Below, in pieces: positions 6,107-14,722 of a stretch of DNA of 64,000 nt. The notes beneath the pieces were generated by a model. The model saw only the letters and a program-made list of their open reading frames with translations. It searched no databases and was not told where the DNA came from. A program made the position numbers and the translations under genes. The stretch covers positions 263,501 through 327,500 of the forward strand of contig JADKIW010000001.1 in assembly GCA_016721115.1 (NCBI GenBank). The letters run 5' to 3'. This DNA is from Candidatus Defluviilinea proxima. GTDB lineage: Bacteria > Chloroflexota > Anaerolineae > Anaerolineales > Villigracilaceae. Every line of letters begins with the position of its first letter. Positions within the stretch are counted from its first letter, which is position 1.

Positions 6107-7486
6107 TCATGCAGATAACAGCCTCTTCGCGGCTTGATTATGTTTCTCGATCAGTTTTCTTTCATCGACTGTGACAGCGCGTCCTTCTTTAACGATGAAT
6201 TTGCCTCCCACAACCGTATAATCCACGCGGACGCTTTGTCCGAACACGATGGCAGAGACGGGGTCATGCATGCCGCTAAATTCGATGCGGTTTAAGTTCA
6301 CGGCAAAGAAGTCGGCGCATTTGCCGGGTTCGAGCGAGCCGATGTCGTTACGTCCAAGCACCGCCGCCCCACCGCGTGTGCCGAGGTGGAGAGCTTCACG
6401 TGCCGTCATTAACTTTCTATTGGGGTCGTTGGATAATGAGTAACCGGTCATCCCCTCTTTCACACGCGAGACCAACATCGCGTTGCGGACTTCGGCCAGG
6501 AGGTGCGAACCATCGTTGGAGGCGGAGCCATCCACGCCGAGGCCAACGTTGACGCCTGCCTTGCGATATTCTTTGATCGGAGCAATGCCAGAGGCCAACC
6601 GCATATTCGAGGTGGGACAATGCGCCACGCCGCAGTTATGTTTGGCGAAGACTTTGATCTCTTCGTCGTTGACCCAGACCGCGTGCGCGAACCAGACATC
6701 GTCGCCGATCCAATCCACTTCTTGCATGTACCCAACGGGACGGTGTCCGAATTTCTGTAAGCAGAATTGTTCTTCGTCTTCGGTCTCAGCGAGGTGTGTG
6801 TGGAGATGCACGCCGTATTCGCGCGCGAGCTTGGCAGATTGCTTCATCAAATCGGAGGTGACGCTGAACGGTGAGCACGGCGCAAGGACGATCTGCACCA
6901 TGGAACCGAGTTTGGCATCGTGATATTGTTCGATGAGACGTTGTGAGTCTTTGAGGATGTTCTCTTCGGTATCCACCACGCTATCGGGCGGGAGTCCGCC
7001 TTGCGATTCGCCGAGGGACATGGAGCCGCGCGAGGCATGCAGGCGTAAACCGATTTCGTTGGCCGCAGCAATCTCATCGTCCAGTTTGGAACCGTTCGGA
7101 AAGAGGTAGAGATGGTCTGATGCGGTGGTACAACCCGAAAGGGCGAGTTCGGTCAATGCGGTGGAAGTCGAAATAAAAATATCTTCGGGGGTGAGGCGTG
7201 CCCAGATCGGGTAGAGGGTCTTGAGCCAGTTGAAGAGATTGGCATCTTGCGCGGCAGGGACGGCACGCGTGAGGGTCTGGTAGAAGTGATGATGGGTGTT
7301 GACGAGGCCCGGCACGACGACGTGACCGGTGAGGTCGAGCACTTCATCGGCGGTATCGGGGAGTTTGGAGGTGGGCCCGACCTTTTCGATGATGCCGCGC
7401 CGAATAAAAAGACCACCATCCGATAGCTCGGTTTGGTGGTCGTCCATGGTAATGAGGTGGGCGTGCTTTACGAGGAGAGTGGTCAT
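6107..7486 (-). CDS. 8-oxoguanine deaminase-type amidohydrolase (SsnA/TrzA-like)
   Basis: A 459-residue metal-dependent amidohydrolase. The first metal site NTHHHFYQTLTR (about residues 64-75) matches the NTHHHF(Y/F)Q(T/S)L signature of the 8-oxoguanine deaminase / hydroxyatrazine hydrolase branch. HTHLAETEDE (about 230), HAVWVNDEEI and GLGVDGSASND (about 318) provide the remaining metal ligands. The likely reaction is deamination of 8-oxoguanine to urate, feeding purine breakdown, though related aminohydrolases cannot be excluded. The start at 7486 has an AAGAAGG Shine-Dalgarno made by a repeat unit. Earlier in-frame starts fall inside the repeat. It is the first gene of the minus-strand cluster. 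Confidence 0.88.
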   Translation of the reverse strand: MTTLLVKHAHLITMDDHQTELSDGGLFIRRGIIEKVGPTSKLPDTADEVLDLTGHVVVPGLVNTHHHFYQTLTRAVPAAQDANLFNWLKTLYPIWARLTPEDIFISTSTALTELALSGCTTASDHLYLFPNGSKLDDEIAAANEIGLRLHASRGSMSLGESQGGLPPDSVVDTEENILKDSQRLIEQYHDAKLGSMVQIVLAPCSPFSVTSDLMKQSAKLAREYGVHLHTHLAETEDEEQFCLQKFGHRPVGYMQEVDWIGDDVWFAHAVWVNDEEIKVFAKHNCGVAHCPTSNMRLASGIAPIKEYRKAGVNVGLGVDGSASNDGSHLLAEVRNAMLVSRVKEGMTGYSLSNDPNRKLMTAREALHLGTRGGAAVLGRNDIGSLEPGKCADFFAVNLNRIEFSGMHDPVSAIVFGQSVRVDYTVVGGKFIVKEGRAVTVDERKLIEKHNQAAKRLLSA

Positions 7487-7492
7487 GTGGCC

Positions 7493-7546
7493 TTCTTGTC
7501 GCTTGTCTTCTAGCCGCTTCATTTCAACAAGACGACTAGACCAAAT
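7493..7546. repeat. Short inverted 8-nt-unit array upstream of the 8-oxoguanine deaminase gene
   Basis: The left part reads TTGTCGC, TTGTCTTC, TAGCCGC. The reverse complement of the right part reads TAGTCGTC, TTGTTGAA. The units belong to the same TWGTCNNC family as the arrays at 305-396 and 1387-1883. It provides the Shine-Dalgarno of the deaminase gene. Confidence 0.65.
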
Positions 7547-7725
7547 TTGTCTGACAACTCTAGTGTAGCAAAAAAGGAGGAGGATGTCAACGATGATCCG
7601 CATCGATAATTCAAGGCGGTGATCATGGATTAGGTAACAGGTTTACAAGATATGAACTCTACTTATCAAGGTTATAATTTTCACATTATTCAAAATTCAA
7701 TGGAACCACTGGAAACCTATCACCG

Positions 7726-9201
7726 ATGAACACCAAAGAACTCGAAGCCTATCTCTGGGGAGCCGCCAATATCCTGCGCGGACTAATTGACGCGGCCGAT
7801 TTCAAGCAATATATCTTCCCTTTGTTATTTTTCAAACGTATTAGCGATTTGTGGGATGAAGAATATCAACAAGCAATGAAGGAAAGCGACGGAGACTTGA
7901 CCTATGCTGAATTTCAAGAAAACCATCGTTTTCAAATTCCAAAAGGCTGTCATTGGGAAGATGTAAGAAAGAAAACCACTAATGTAGGTGCGGCATTGCA
8001 AAAAGCATTGCGGGGAATTGAAAAAGCCAACTTTGAAATGCTTCATGATGTCTTTGGCGATGCGCAATGGACGAACAAACGCCGCATGAGCGATGAGAAA
8101 ATGCTGGACTTGATCGAGCATTTTTCAAAATATAAATTGGCCATTGCCGAAGTTCCACATGATGTGATGGGCGAAGGTTACGAATATCTGATCAAGAAGT
8201 TTGCCGATGACAGCGGACATACTGCCGCTGAGTTTTATACCAATCGCACTGTTGTAAAATTGATGACACAAATTACAGATCCTCAGCCTGGCGAGAGTAT
8301 ATATGACCCGACATGCGGGAGCGGTGGTATCTTGCTTGGAAGCGCTTTGCATGTCAAAGAAAAAGGCAAGGAATATCGCACACTCAAACTGTACGGGCAA
8401 GAATTGAATCTTATTACCTCAGCGATTGCCCGTATCAATATGTTCATGCATAATGTAGACGAATTCTTGATTGTACAAGGCGATACACTGGATAATCCGC
8501 AAATCCTTGAAAATGACGAACTAAAAAAGTTTGATGTAGTTATGGCAAACCCGCCATACAGCGTCAAACGTTGGAATCAAACTAAATGGAAAAATGACCC
8601 TTTTGGCAGAAATATTTGGGGTACACCGCCGCAAGGAACTGCGGACTACGCTTTTCAGCAACATATTATGACCAGCTTGAATCCTAAAGCAGGCAGAAGT
8701 GTAGTGTTGTGGCCTCATGGTGTGTTGTTCCGCGATGCCGAAAGCGACATTCGCAAGAAGATGATTGAAGGCGATTATGTGGATGCTGTAATTGGCTTGG
8801 GAGCAAATTTATTTTACAACAGCAGTATGGAAAGTTGCTTACTCGTCTGCCGCATGAAAAAGCCAAAAGAACGTAAAGGAAAGATTATTTTCATTAATGC
8901 AGTAAATGAATTGCATTTAGAAAGAAGTAGTGCATGGCTAGGAAAAGACCACATCAAGAAAATAGCCAATGCCTATCATTCATTCAAAGATATAGACGGC
9001 TTCGCAAAGGTTGTAACCAATTCACAGACTCTCGAAAAAAATGGAAACCTGAGTATTCCGCTATATGTAAAAATTGCAAACGAATCTCAACAAGAATCCA
9101 TGAAGGATACATTGATGGAAATTAAGCAAACACAGGAAGCAATTAACGCTTCAATGGAAAATCTGTTTAAACAACTTGAAAATTTAGGGATTGAGAAATG
9201 A
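7726..9201 (+). CDS. hsdM: Type I restriction-modification system, DNA methyltransferase subunit M
   Basis: 491 residues. The N-terminal HsdM helical domain (LWGAANILRGLIDAADFKQYIFPLLFFK region) is followed by an N6-adenine methyltransferase. The SAM-binding motif I is DPTCGSGGIL (about residue 190) and the catalytic motif IV is MANPPYS (about residue 275). With HsdS it methylates adenines in a bipartite target. It is the first gene of an hsdM-hsdS-hsdR operon and overlaps hsdS by the 4-nt ATGA (9198-9201). The operon is visibly more A+T-rich than the flanking genes, consistent with horizontal acquisition. A TATAAT at 7673-7678 is a possible -10 element without a good -35. Confidence 0.96.
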   Translation: MNTKELEAYLWGAANILRGLIDAADFKQYIFPLLFFKRISDLWDEEYQQAMKESDGDLTYAEFQENHRFQIPKGCHWEDVRKKTTNVGAALQKALRGIEKANFEMLHDVFGDAQWTNKRRMSDEKMLDLIEHFSKYKLAIAEVPHDVMGEGYEYLIKKFADDSGHTAAEFYTNRTVVKLMTQITDPQPGESIYDPTCGSGGILLGSALHVKEKGKEYRTLKLYGQELNLITSAIARINMFMHNVDEFLIVQGDTLDNPQILENDELKKFDVVMANPPYSVKRWNQTKWKNDPFGRNIWGTPPQGTADYAFQQHIMTSLNPKAGRSVVLWPHGVLFRDAESDIRKKMIEGDYVDAVIGLGANLFYNSSMESCLLVCRMKKPKERKGKIIFINAVNELHLERSSAWLGKDHIKKIANAYHSFKDIDGFAKVVTNSQTLEKNGNLSIPLYVKIANESQQESMKDTLMEIKQTQEAINASMENLFKQLENLGIEK

Positions 9202-10412
9202 TAACAGCATCAAGACAAGCGGACATTTTCGCTAAAAAGACTTCTTGGGAAACAATGAAGTTAAGCGACTTGTGTTTGATTGACCCTTCAAGAAAAGAAT
9301 TAAATGGAATTGATATAAACTTAGATGTATCTTTCGGAATGATGGCTGACCTAGGCGAGCATGTCAGAGAGTTCACACCGAAGGAAACTAAAAAAATTAG
9401 TGAGGTTACAAAAGGCGGTTATAGTTACTTCAAAAATGAAGATGTCCTACTTGCCAAAATGACGCCATGCTTTGAAAACGGCAAGAGTGGTATCGCATTG
9501 AATTTAGAAAACGGAATCGGTTTTGGCTCAACTGAATTTTATGTATTGAGAAGCAACGGAAAGATATTACCTGATTTAATTTACCATGTCATTTCAAGCG
9601 ATAAGTTTTTGAATGATGGTCAATACAGTTTAGTTGGAACAACTGGTAGAAGAAGATTGTTAAAGCAGTTCGTAGAATCTTACGAAATTCCCGTCCCACC
9701 TCCCGACGAACAGGCACGTCTTGTGGGATTCTTTCAAAGTGTCGAGCAAAGCATCATTCAGGTTGAAGCACAAGAAATAAATCTAAGATCACTGCAAAAG
9801 ACATTGAGCAATGGTTTAGTAAGCGACCCGCCTATATTTGGCAATTTGCTCTCAAAGAAAGTTTGCAAACCGTTTTTATTTAGTGATGTTGTTGAATGCG
9901 TTGAAGAACATGATAGAACTCCATTAGAAAACGGCTTGACCCGTTTTATCGGGTTAGAAAATATCGAGCCAGAGAATTTTTCTTTACAGGGATTTGGCAA
10001 CATCGAAAATGGCACAACTTTTACAAAGCGATTCGCTAAAGGCGATGTACTTTTTGGCAAACGCCGAGCCTATCTAAAGAAAGTTGCCATTACCGATTTT
10101 GATGGTGTCTGTTCAAGTGATATTTTGGTATTCAGAGCAATAAAAGAAAAAATCCTAACCGAACTTTTACCTTTTTATGTTTCATCGGATTCCTTTATGA
10201 AACATGCTGTCACTACTTCCGCAGGGTCACTTTCACCAAGAACAAAATGGAGAGATTTAGCAGGTTTTCAACTCTCTATTCCTGATATTAAGACACAGGA
10301 AAAGATGGTTGATGTGTTCAATCAGTTAAGCCAGTCGCTTCAATTACTTGGCAAGCAAAAAGAAATCTTGAAGAAGTTAAAGCAAAAACTTCTAAATGAG
10401 ATTTTAGGTTAA
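9198..10412 (+). CDS. hsdS: Type I restriction-modification system, specificity subunit S
   Basis: 404 residues with two target-recognition halves. The first runs to about residue 170 and ends in the conserved IPVPPPDEQARLV segment, followed by a central helix (SIIQVEAQEINLRSLQKTL). The second starts near CKPFLFSDVVE and ends with the shorter copy FQLSIPDIKTQEKMVDVF and a C-terminal helix rich in Lys/Leu. This half-repeat layout sets the two halves of the recognised sequence. Translation is coupled to hsdM by an ATGA overlap. Recognition domains are the fastest-evolving part, so the target cannot be deduced. Confidence 0.94.
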   Translation: MITASRQADIFAKKTSWETMKLSDLCLIDPSRKELNGIDINLDVSFGMMADLGEHVREFTPKETKKISEVTKGGYSYFKNEDVLLAKMTPCFENGKSGIALNLENGIGFGSTEFYVLRSNGKILPDLIYHVISSDKFLNDGQYSLVGTTGRRRLLKQFVESYEIPVPPPDEQARLVGFFQSVEQSIIQVEAQEINLRSLQKTLSNGLVSDPPIFGNLLSKKVCKPFLFSDVVECVEEHDRTPLENGLTRFIGLENIEPENFSLQGFGNIENGTTFTKRFAKGDVLFGKRRAYLKKVAITDFDGVCSSDILVFRAIKEKILTELLPFYVSSDSFMKHAVTTSAGSLSPRTKWRDLAGFQLSIPDIKTQEKMVDVFNQLSQSLQLLGKQKEILKKLKQKLLNEILG

Positions 10413-10430
10413 ACCCAAGAGAGGGCCGCC

Positions 10431-13406
10431 ATGACGTTCAACGAATTAAACAGCGTCGAGTATTTCATCATTCACAATCTAACGGGCGTGAACTTGAACA
10501 ACGCACACGGCGGCATGGTTAAGGAAGAATCCATTGGATACGGTGATGTAAAGTGGAAATATGTTCAAAGCGAACTTCTCCAACGTGAAATCACAGATGT
10601 ATTCGTTGAAAAAGAATTGATAAACGCTCTATGCAGAATCAATCCTGAAATTGCGGCACAGCCTGAATTTGCTGATGAAGTCATCCGCAAGCTTAGGGCA
10701 ATTCTGCTTTCAGTAGGGAATGTGGGTTTGGTACGCGCTAACGAAGAATTTTCAAAATGGCTCAGGGGTGAAGTTAATTTACCGTTTGGAAAAAATGAAC
10801 AGCATGTTCCGGTTCGATTGATTGATTTTGAAAACATTCACAACAATTCTTTCATTCTCACCAATCAATTCAAAATTCATGCAAGAGAAACAAAAATCCC
10901 CGATATTGTCATGCTGGTTAATGGGATTCCTTTGGTTGTGGGCGAAGCCAAAACACCTGTCCGCCCTGCTGTCAGTTGGTTGGACGGCGCACACGATATA
11001 AATGTTGTGTATGAAAATGCCGTTCCGCAGTTATTCGTTCCCAATGTCTTTTCGTTTTCTACCGAAGGCAAGGAAGTTTTCATAGGCGGCGTGAGAACGC
11101 CTTTAGAATTCTGGTCGCCTTGGCGAATCGAAGAAGAACGAGATGAAATCACCCATTTTGCGGGCTTGCAGGATGTTGCCAAGCAATTAACGCATTTACT
11201 CAAACCGTCCACATTGCTGGACATTCTGCAACACTTTACCATTTATGCTACCGACAACAAGAAAAAGAAAATCAAAGTGGTTTGCCGTTATCAGCAATAC
11301 GAAGGCGCAAACATGCTTGTCCAACGTGTGCTGGATGGTGAAATCAAAAAAGGATTAATCTGGCATTTTCAAGGGTCAGGTAAATCCCTGCTCATGTTGT
11401 TTGCCGCTCAAAAACTCCGCAAGGTGGAAGAACTTGGCAACCCCACCGTTTTGATCGTGGTGGATAGAATTGATTTGGATACTCAAATCACCGCTACGTT
11501 TAATTCCGCCGATGTGCCAAACATGGTCACAACGGACAACATCAAAGAATTGCATGATTTACTGGAACGCGACAGCCGAAAAATCATTATCACGATGATA
11601 CACAAATTCAAAGAAGCGTATCCCGAAATGAACAAGCGCGATAACATCATCGTGATGGTGGATGAAGCGCACCGAACCCAAGAAGGCGATTTGGGGCGAA
11701 AGATGAGAGCCGCTTTACCCAATGCCTTTTTATTTGGTCTCACAGGCACGCCAATCAACAAGGCTGACAAAAATACCTTTTGGGCTTTTGGCGCACAGGA
11801 AGATTCCAACGGCTACATGAGTCGCTATACGTTTCAAGAAAGTATCCGCGATAACGCTACTCTGCCCCTGCACTTTGAGCCGCGCTTGCCAAACTATCAT
11901 GTTGATAAAGAAAGTTTGGATATTGCCTTCAAAGAAATGGCAAACGAACTTAACGAAGAAGATAGGGACAAGTTAAGCAAAAAAGCGGCAAGCATGGCGG
12001 TTTTTCTAAAATCGCCAGAACGTGTCAAGCAAATTGTTCAGGATATTGTTGAACACTTCAACAAACATGTTCAACCCGAAGGTTTCAAGGCAATGATCGT
12101 TACACCTGATCGCCTTGCTTGTGTTCAATACAAAGAAGAACTGGATAAATTCCTGCCTTTTGCAGCCAGCAAGGTGGTTATCAGCACTTCTGCAAACGAT
12201 GAACTAGAGTTCAAACAAAAGTGGGGTATGGATAAAGACCAGCAAGAAAAAGTTGTTGAAGAATTCAACGATGCCGACTCTCCCTTGAAGTTCCTTGTTG
12301 TAACTGCCAAATTGCTTACTGGTTTTGATGCGCCAATTCTTCAAACAATGTATTTGGATAAATCGCTCAAAGACCATACGCTGCTACAAGCCATTTGCAG
12401 AACCAACCGATTATTTCCCAACAAAACCTTTGGGCGCATTGTAGATTACTTCGGCGTATTCGATGACACAGCTCAGGCTTTGGCATTTGATGAAGAAACT
12501 GTAAAGCTGGTTATTACCAATCTGAAAGAACTAAAAGACAAGTTGCCGCAAGTCTTGGCAGATTGTTTGGCTCATTTTGCTGGCATTGATAGAACCATTG
12601 AAGGCTTTGAAGGTCTGCAAGCCGCGCAAGAATGTATCAAGACCGATGAAAAACGGGATGCCTTCGCCAAAGATTTCAATTCTCTATCCAAACTTTGGGA
12701 AGCCCTCTCGCCTGACGAAATCTTGAATAAATATCAGAAAGAATATAAATGGCTTTCGCAGGTCTATCTTTCCGTAAAACCAACTTCTGACGATAACGGC
12801 AGATTACTATGGCACGCTTTAGGGGCACAAACTACAAAGTTGATTCACGAACACATCCATGTAGATGGAATCAGTCACGAAATGGAAGAAATGATTTTGG
12901 ATGCCAAAGTGATTGACGAACTGATGAACAACAAAGACCCCAGAGAAGCACAGCGGGTAATGAAGATTCTAATCAGCCGCTTGATGCGGCATGGGAACGA
13001 TCCGATTTTTATTGCTTTGAGTCAACGCCTTGAAGCCTTGCGCGCCAAAGCTGAACAAGGTCTTATCAATAGTATTGAATTTATCAAGCAATTATGTGAA
13101 ATTGCTCGTGATACAGTTCAAGCTGAAAAACAAACTGATACTGTTGATGAACGCAAAACCGCCAAAGCGGCCCTTACTGAATTATTCCTTGAAATGAAAA
13201 CCGACCAAACACCTGCAGTTGTGGAGAGAATTGTTAACGACATTGACAGTATCGTAAAGTACGTCCGATATGATGGCTGGCAAAACACAACAACAGGTGA
13301 AAAATTAGTAATGAAAGAACTAAGAAAGATATTGTGGGTGAAATATCCAATCAAAGATGAAGATTTGTTTAATAGGGCTTACGCTTACATTCGAGAATAC
13401 TACTAG
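10431..13406 (+). CDS. hsdR: Type I restriction endonuclease subunit R
   Basis: 991 residues, normal HsdR length. The N-terminal nuclease domain has the PD-(D/E)xK elements PDIVMLVNG and GEAKTP (about residues 155-180). The translocase has Walker A FQGSGKSLLM (about 315), a DEAH box VDEAHR (about 409), motif III LTGTP and the later GFDAPILQTMYLDK. The C-terminal region is helical and binds the MTase core. The subunit moves DNA with ATP and cuts unmethylated DNA. A GAGAGGG Shine-Dalgarno lies 18 nt downstream of hsdS. No frameshift was seen, so the system looks intact. Confidence 0.96.
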   Translation: MTFNELNSVEYFIIHNLTGVNLNNAHGGMVKEESIGYGDVKWKYVQSELLQREITDVFVEKELINALCRINPEIAAQPEFADEVIRKLRAILLSVGNVGLVRANEEFSKWLRGEVNLPFGKNEQHVPVRLIDFENIHNNSFILTNQFKIHARETKIPDIVMLVNGIPLVVGEAKTPVRPAVSWLDGAHDINVVYENAVPQLFVPNVFSFSTEGKEVFIGGVRTPLEFWSPWRIEEERDEITHFAGLQDVAKQLTHLLKPSTLLDILQHFTIYATDNKKKKIKVVCRYQQYEGANMLVQRVLDGEIKKGLIWHFQGSGKSLLMLFAAQKLRKVEELGNPTVLIVVDRIDLDTQITATFNSADVPNMVTTDNIKELHDLLERDSRKIIITMIHKFKEAYPEMNKRDNIIVMVDEAHRTQEGDLGRKMRAALPNAFLFGLTGTPINKADKNTFWAFGAQEDSNGYMSRYTFQESIRDNATLPLHFEPRLPNYHVDKESLDIAFKEMANELNEEDRDKLSKKAASMAVFLKSPERVKQIVQDIVEHFNKHVQPEGFKAMIVTPDRLACVQYKEELDKFLPFAASKVVISTSANDELEFKQKWGMDKDQQEKVVEEFNDADSPLKFLVVTAKLLTGFDAPILQTMYLDKSLKDHTLLQAICRTNRLFPNKTFGRIVDYFGVFDDTAQALAFDEETVKLVITNLKELKDKLPQVLADCLAHFAGIDRTIEGFEGLQAAQECIKTDEKRDAFAKDFNSLSKLWEALSPDEILNKYQKEYKWLSQVYLSVKPTSDDNGRLLWHALGAQTTKLIHEHIHVDGISHEMEEMILDAKVIDELMNNKDPREAQRVMKILISRLMRHGNDPIFIALSQRLEALRAKAEQGLINSIEFIKQLCEIARDTVQAEKQTDTVDERKTAKAALTELFLEMKTDQTPAVVERIVNDIDSIVKYVRYDGWQNTTTGEKLVMKELRKILWVKYPIKDEDLFNRAYAYIREYY

Positions 13407-13445
13407 AAGCTGCAAGGGGAGACGGGAGAGAGGTTTTGTTCGAAC

Positions 13446-13573
13446 ACACCCCCTCCGCCTTCGGCACCTCCCCCAAATCCGACAATGTGAATTTTGAATC
13501 CGCAAACAGACTTTTTCTTGTCGTATTTGGGGGTACCTAAAGGTATGCTTCGCGAAGGCTGGGAGGGGGTGTG
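13446..13573. repeat. 128-nt interrupted palindrome (MITE/REP-like) after hsdR
   Basis: The left arm contains CACACCCCCTCC, CCTTCG and CCCCCAAAT. The right arm contains ATTTGGGGGT, CGAAGG and GGGAGGGGGTGTG, all mutually complementary and in mirrored order, with CGACAA/TTGTCG near the centre. There is no coding capacity. It begins 40 nt after the hsdR stop. Confidence 0.75.
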
Positions 13574-13611
13574 AGTTTCCAAGTCAATGTTTTGTTTCAG
13601 AAGGCATTCGC

Positions 13612-13710
13612 TTTTCCCCTTGATGGGACATAGGAGAGGGGGTAAGATTTTGACCTCACCCCTAACCCATCTACCCTAGTAGGTACACGCCCTGAAGGAG
13701 AGGGGAATCT
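13612..13710. repeat. Second palindromic repeat, TTCCCCTT / GAGAGGGGAA type
   Basis: TTTTCCCCTT (about 13612) and GGAGAGGGGAA (about 13699-13709) form outer arms, with GGAGAGGGGGT and ACCTCACCCCT complementary inside. Together with the preceding palindrome it fills the 350-nt gap between hsdR and the zinc-ribbon gene. Nothing else is seen there. Confidence 0.6.
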
Positions 13711-13756
13711 ATCCAAACAATTTTACAGAAACAACTCAAGACAACGGAGGATATTC

Positions 13757-14029
13757 ATGAAAGACGGAACCTGTCCAAAATGCGGCTCGACAGAAATCAT
13801 GACAAATTTACCTGTTCCTGACAACAGAAGTCCTCTCATTGGTAGGGCCCCAATCCGAGTACTCGTAGAAGAGCCAAGGCCTGCTATAGCAGATCCCTTC
13901 TGGATGAGTGATGGAGCCTCAGGTCAATTACAGGCGTATGTATGCAGTCAGTGTGGGTATACAGAGTTCTACACAGACAACTTTGAGAACATGTATAAAA
14001 AATATAAACAGTTTGGGTTGGATCAATAG
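13757..14029 (+). CDS. Small zinc-ribbon protein
   Basis: A 90-residue protein with two CxxC knuckles: CPKCGSTEI near the N-terminus (Cys6/Cys9) and CSQCGYTEFY near residue 66. The pair can bind one zinc. The middle is Pro-rich without other motifs. The C-terminal NMYKKYKQFGL helix is typical of small uncharacterised nucleic-acid-binding zinc ribbons. It starts behind ACGGAGGATATTC. It is monocistronic, with hairpins following the stop. Function unknown. Confidence 0.8.
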   Translation: MKDGTCPKCGSTEIMTNLPVPDNRSPLIGRAPIRVLVEEPRPAIADPFWMSDGASGQLQAYVCSQCGYTEFYTDNFENMYKKYKQFGLDQ

Positions 14030-14082
14030 CTTGGTCGTAGTTGATTTCCCTTTGCAGGAATCAACCATCCGCATTCGGGCAC

Positions 14083-14123
14083 ATATCAAAAAGAAGAGGA
14101 CAGTTTGTCATCTTCTTTTTGAT
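14083..14123. terminator. Bidirectional terminator hairpin
   Basis: ATCAAAAAGAAGA...GACA pairs with TGTCATCTTCTTTTTGAT across a short loop, between convergent genes ending at 14029 and 14146. Its A and T tracts allow termination from either side. A second hairpin (GTTGATTTCC/GGAATCAAC) lies at 14040-14065. Confidence 0.7.
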
Positions 14124-14145
14124 TGAGCAACTATGGAACAGTCGC

Positions 14146-14625
14146 TTATTTCAAATCCTCGATGGGAACGATCAGAGGTTCGGTATCGGGGCCGTTGGAA
14201 CAATAACAAGTCTGCACAGGGTCACCAGCGGGAGGCGATATGCTGGTGTAATATCCCCTGCTCTGACAATATTCGCCGCACAACCTGGAGTTTTTATCCT
14301 CATTCACAAAATCCATGCCCCACTTACAAGAGAACACAAACAAGATCAGTGTGATCCCCAACAACACAAGGGGCAACCAATTATTTAACTCTGGCATTTG
14401 TTCAAATTGCCTACCGACCAAATACCCAATGAAGGTCAATATAAACCACGTCACTATAAAGATCATGACGAGGATGAGCAAAAAATCCATCTCAGAAAAC
14501 GATTGTGAACTCCAAAAGAGTTCATAAAGGTTAAGGAAAACATTATAAAGTTCAAGAGAAACTGGCAGGGAAATCAAAAAAGCGGAAAAAGCGAACAGCA
14601 GTGTATATACGTATCTTTTTCTCAT
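14146..14625 (-). CDS. Membrane protein of unknown function
   Basis: About 159 residues starting MRKRYVYTLLF at 14625, behind GGAGGGTTACT. There is an N-terminal hydrophobic segment (signal-like or TM1), a second segment around FLLILVMIFIVTWFILTFIGYLVG and a third around WLPLVLLGITLILFVFS. A C-terminal cysteine-containing tail follows (LCGEYCQSRGYY and QTCYCSNG, four cysteines), probably extracytoplasmic. No known family was recognised. It is convergent with the zinc-ribbon gene. The Cys pattern suggests disulfides or metal binding, but this is speculative. Confidence 0.7.
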   Translation of the reverse strand: MRKRYVYTLLFAFSAFLISLPVSLELYNVFLNLYELFWSSQSFSEMDFLLILVMIFIVTWFILTFIGYLVGRQFEQMPELNNWLPLVLLGITLILFVFSCKWGMDFVNEDKNSRLCGEYCQSRGYYTSISPPAGDPVQTCYCSNGPDTEPLIVPIEDLK

Positions 14626-14722
14626 AGTAACCCTCCGAAAATTTATTTGCGGTAGAGTGCAATTCCATTTAGCACTTTCCGATGATGCGTACACGGATCG
14701 TGAATGTATTGTACGCTTTACT

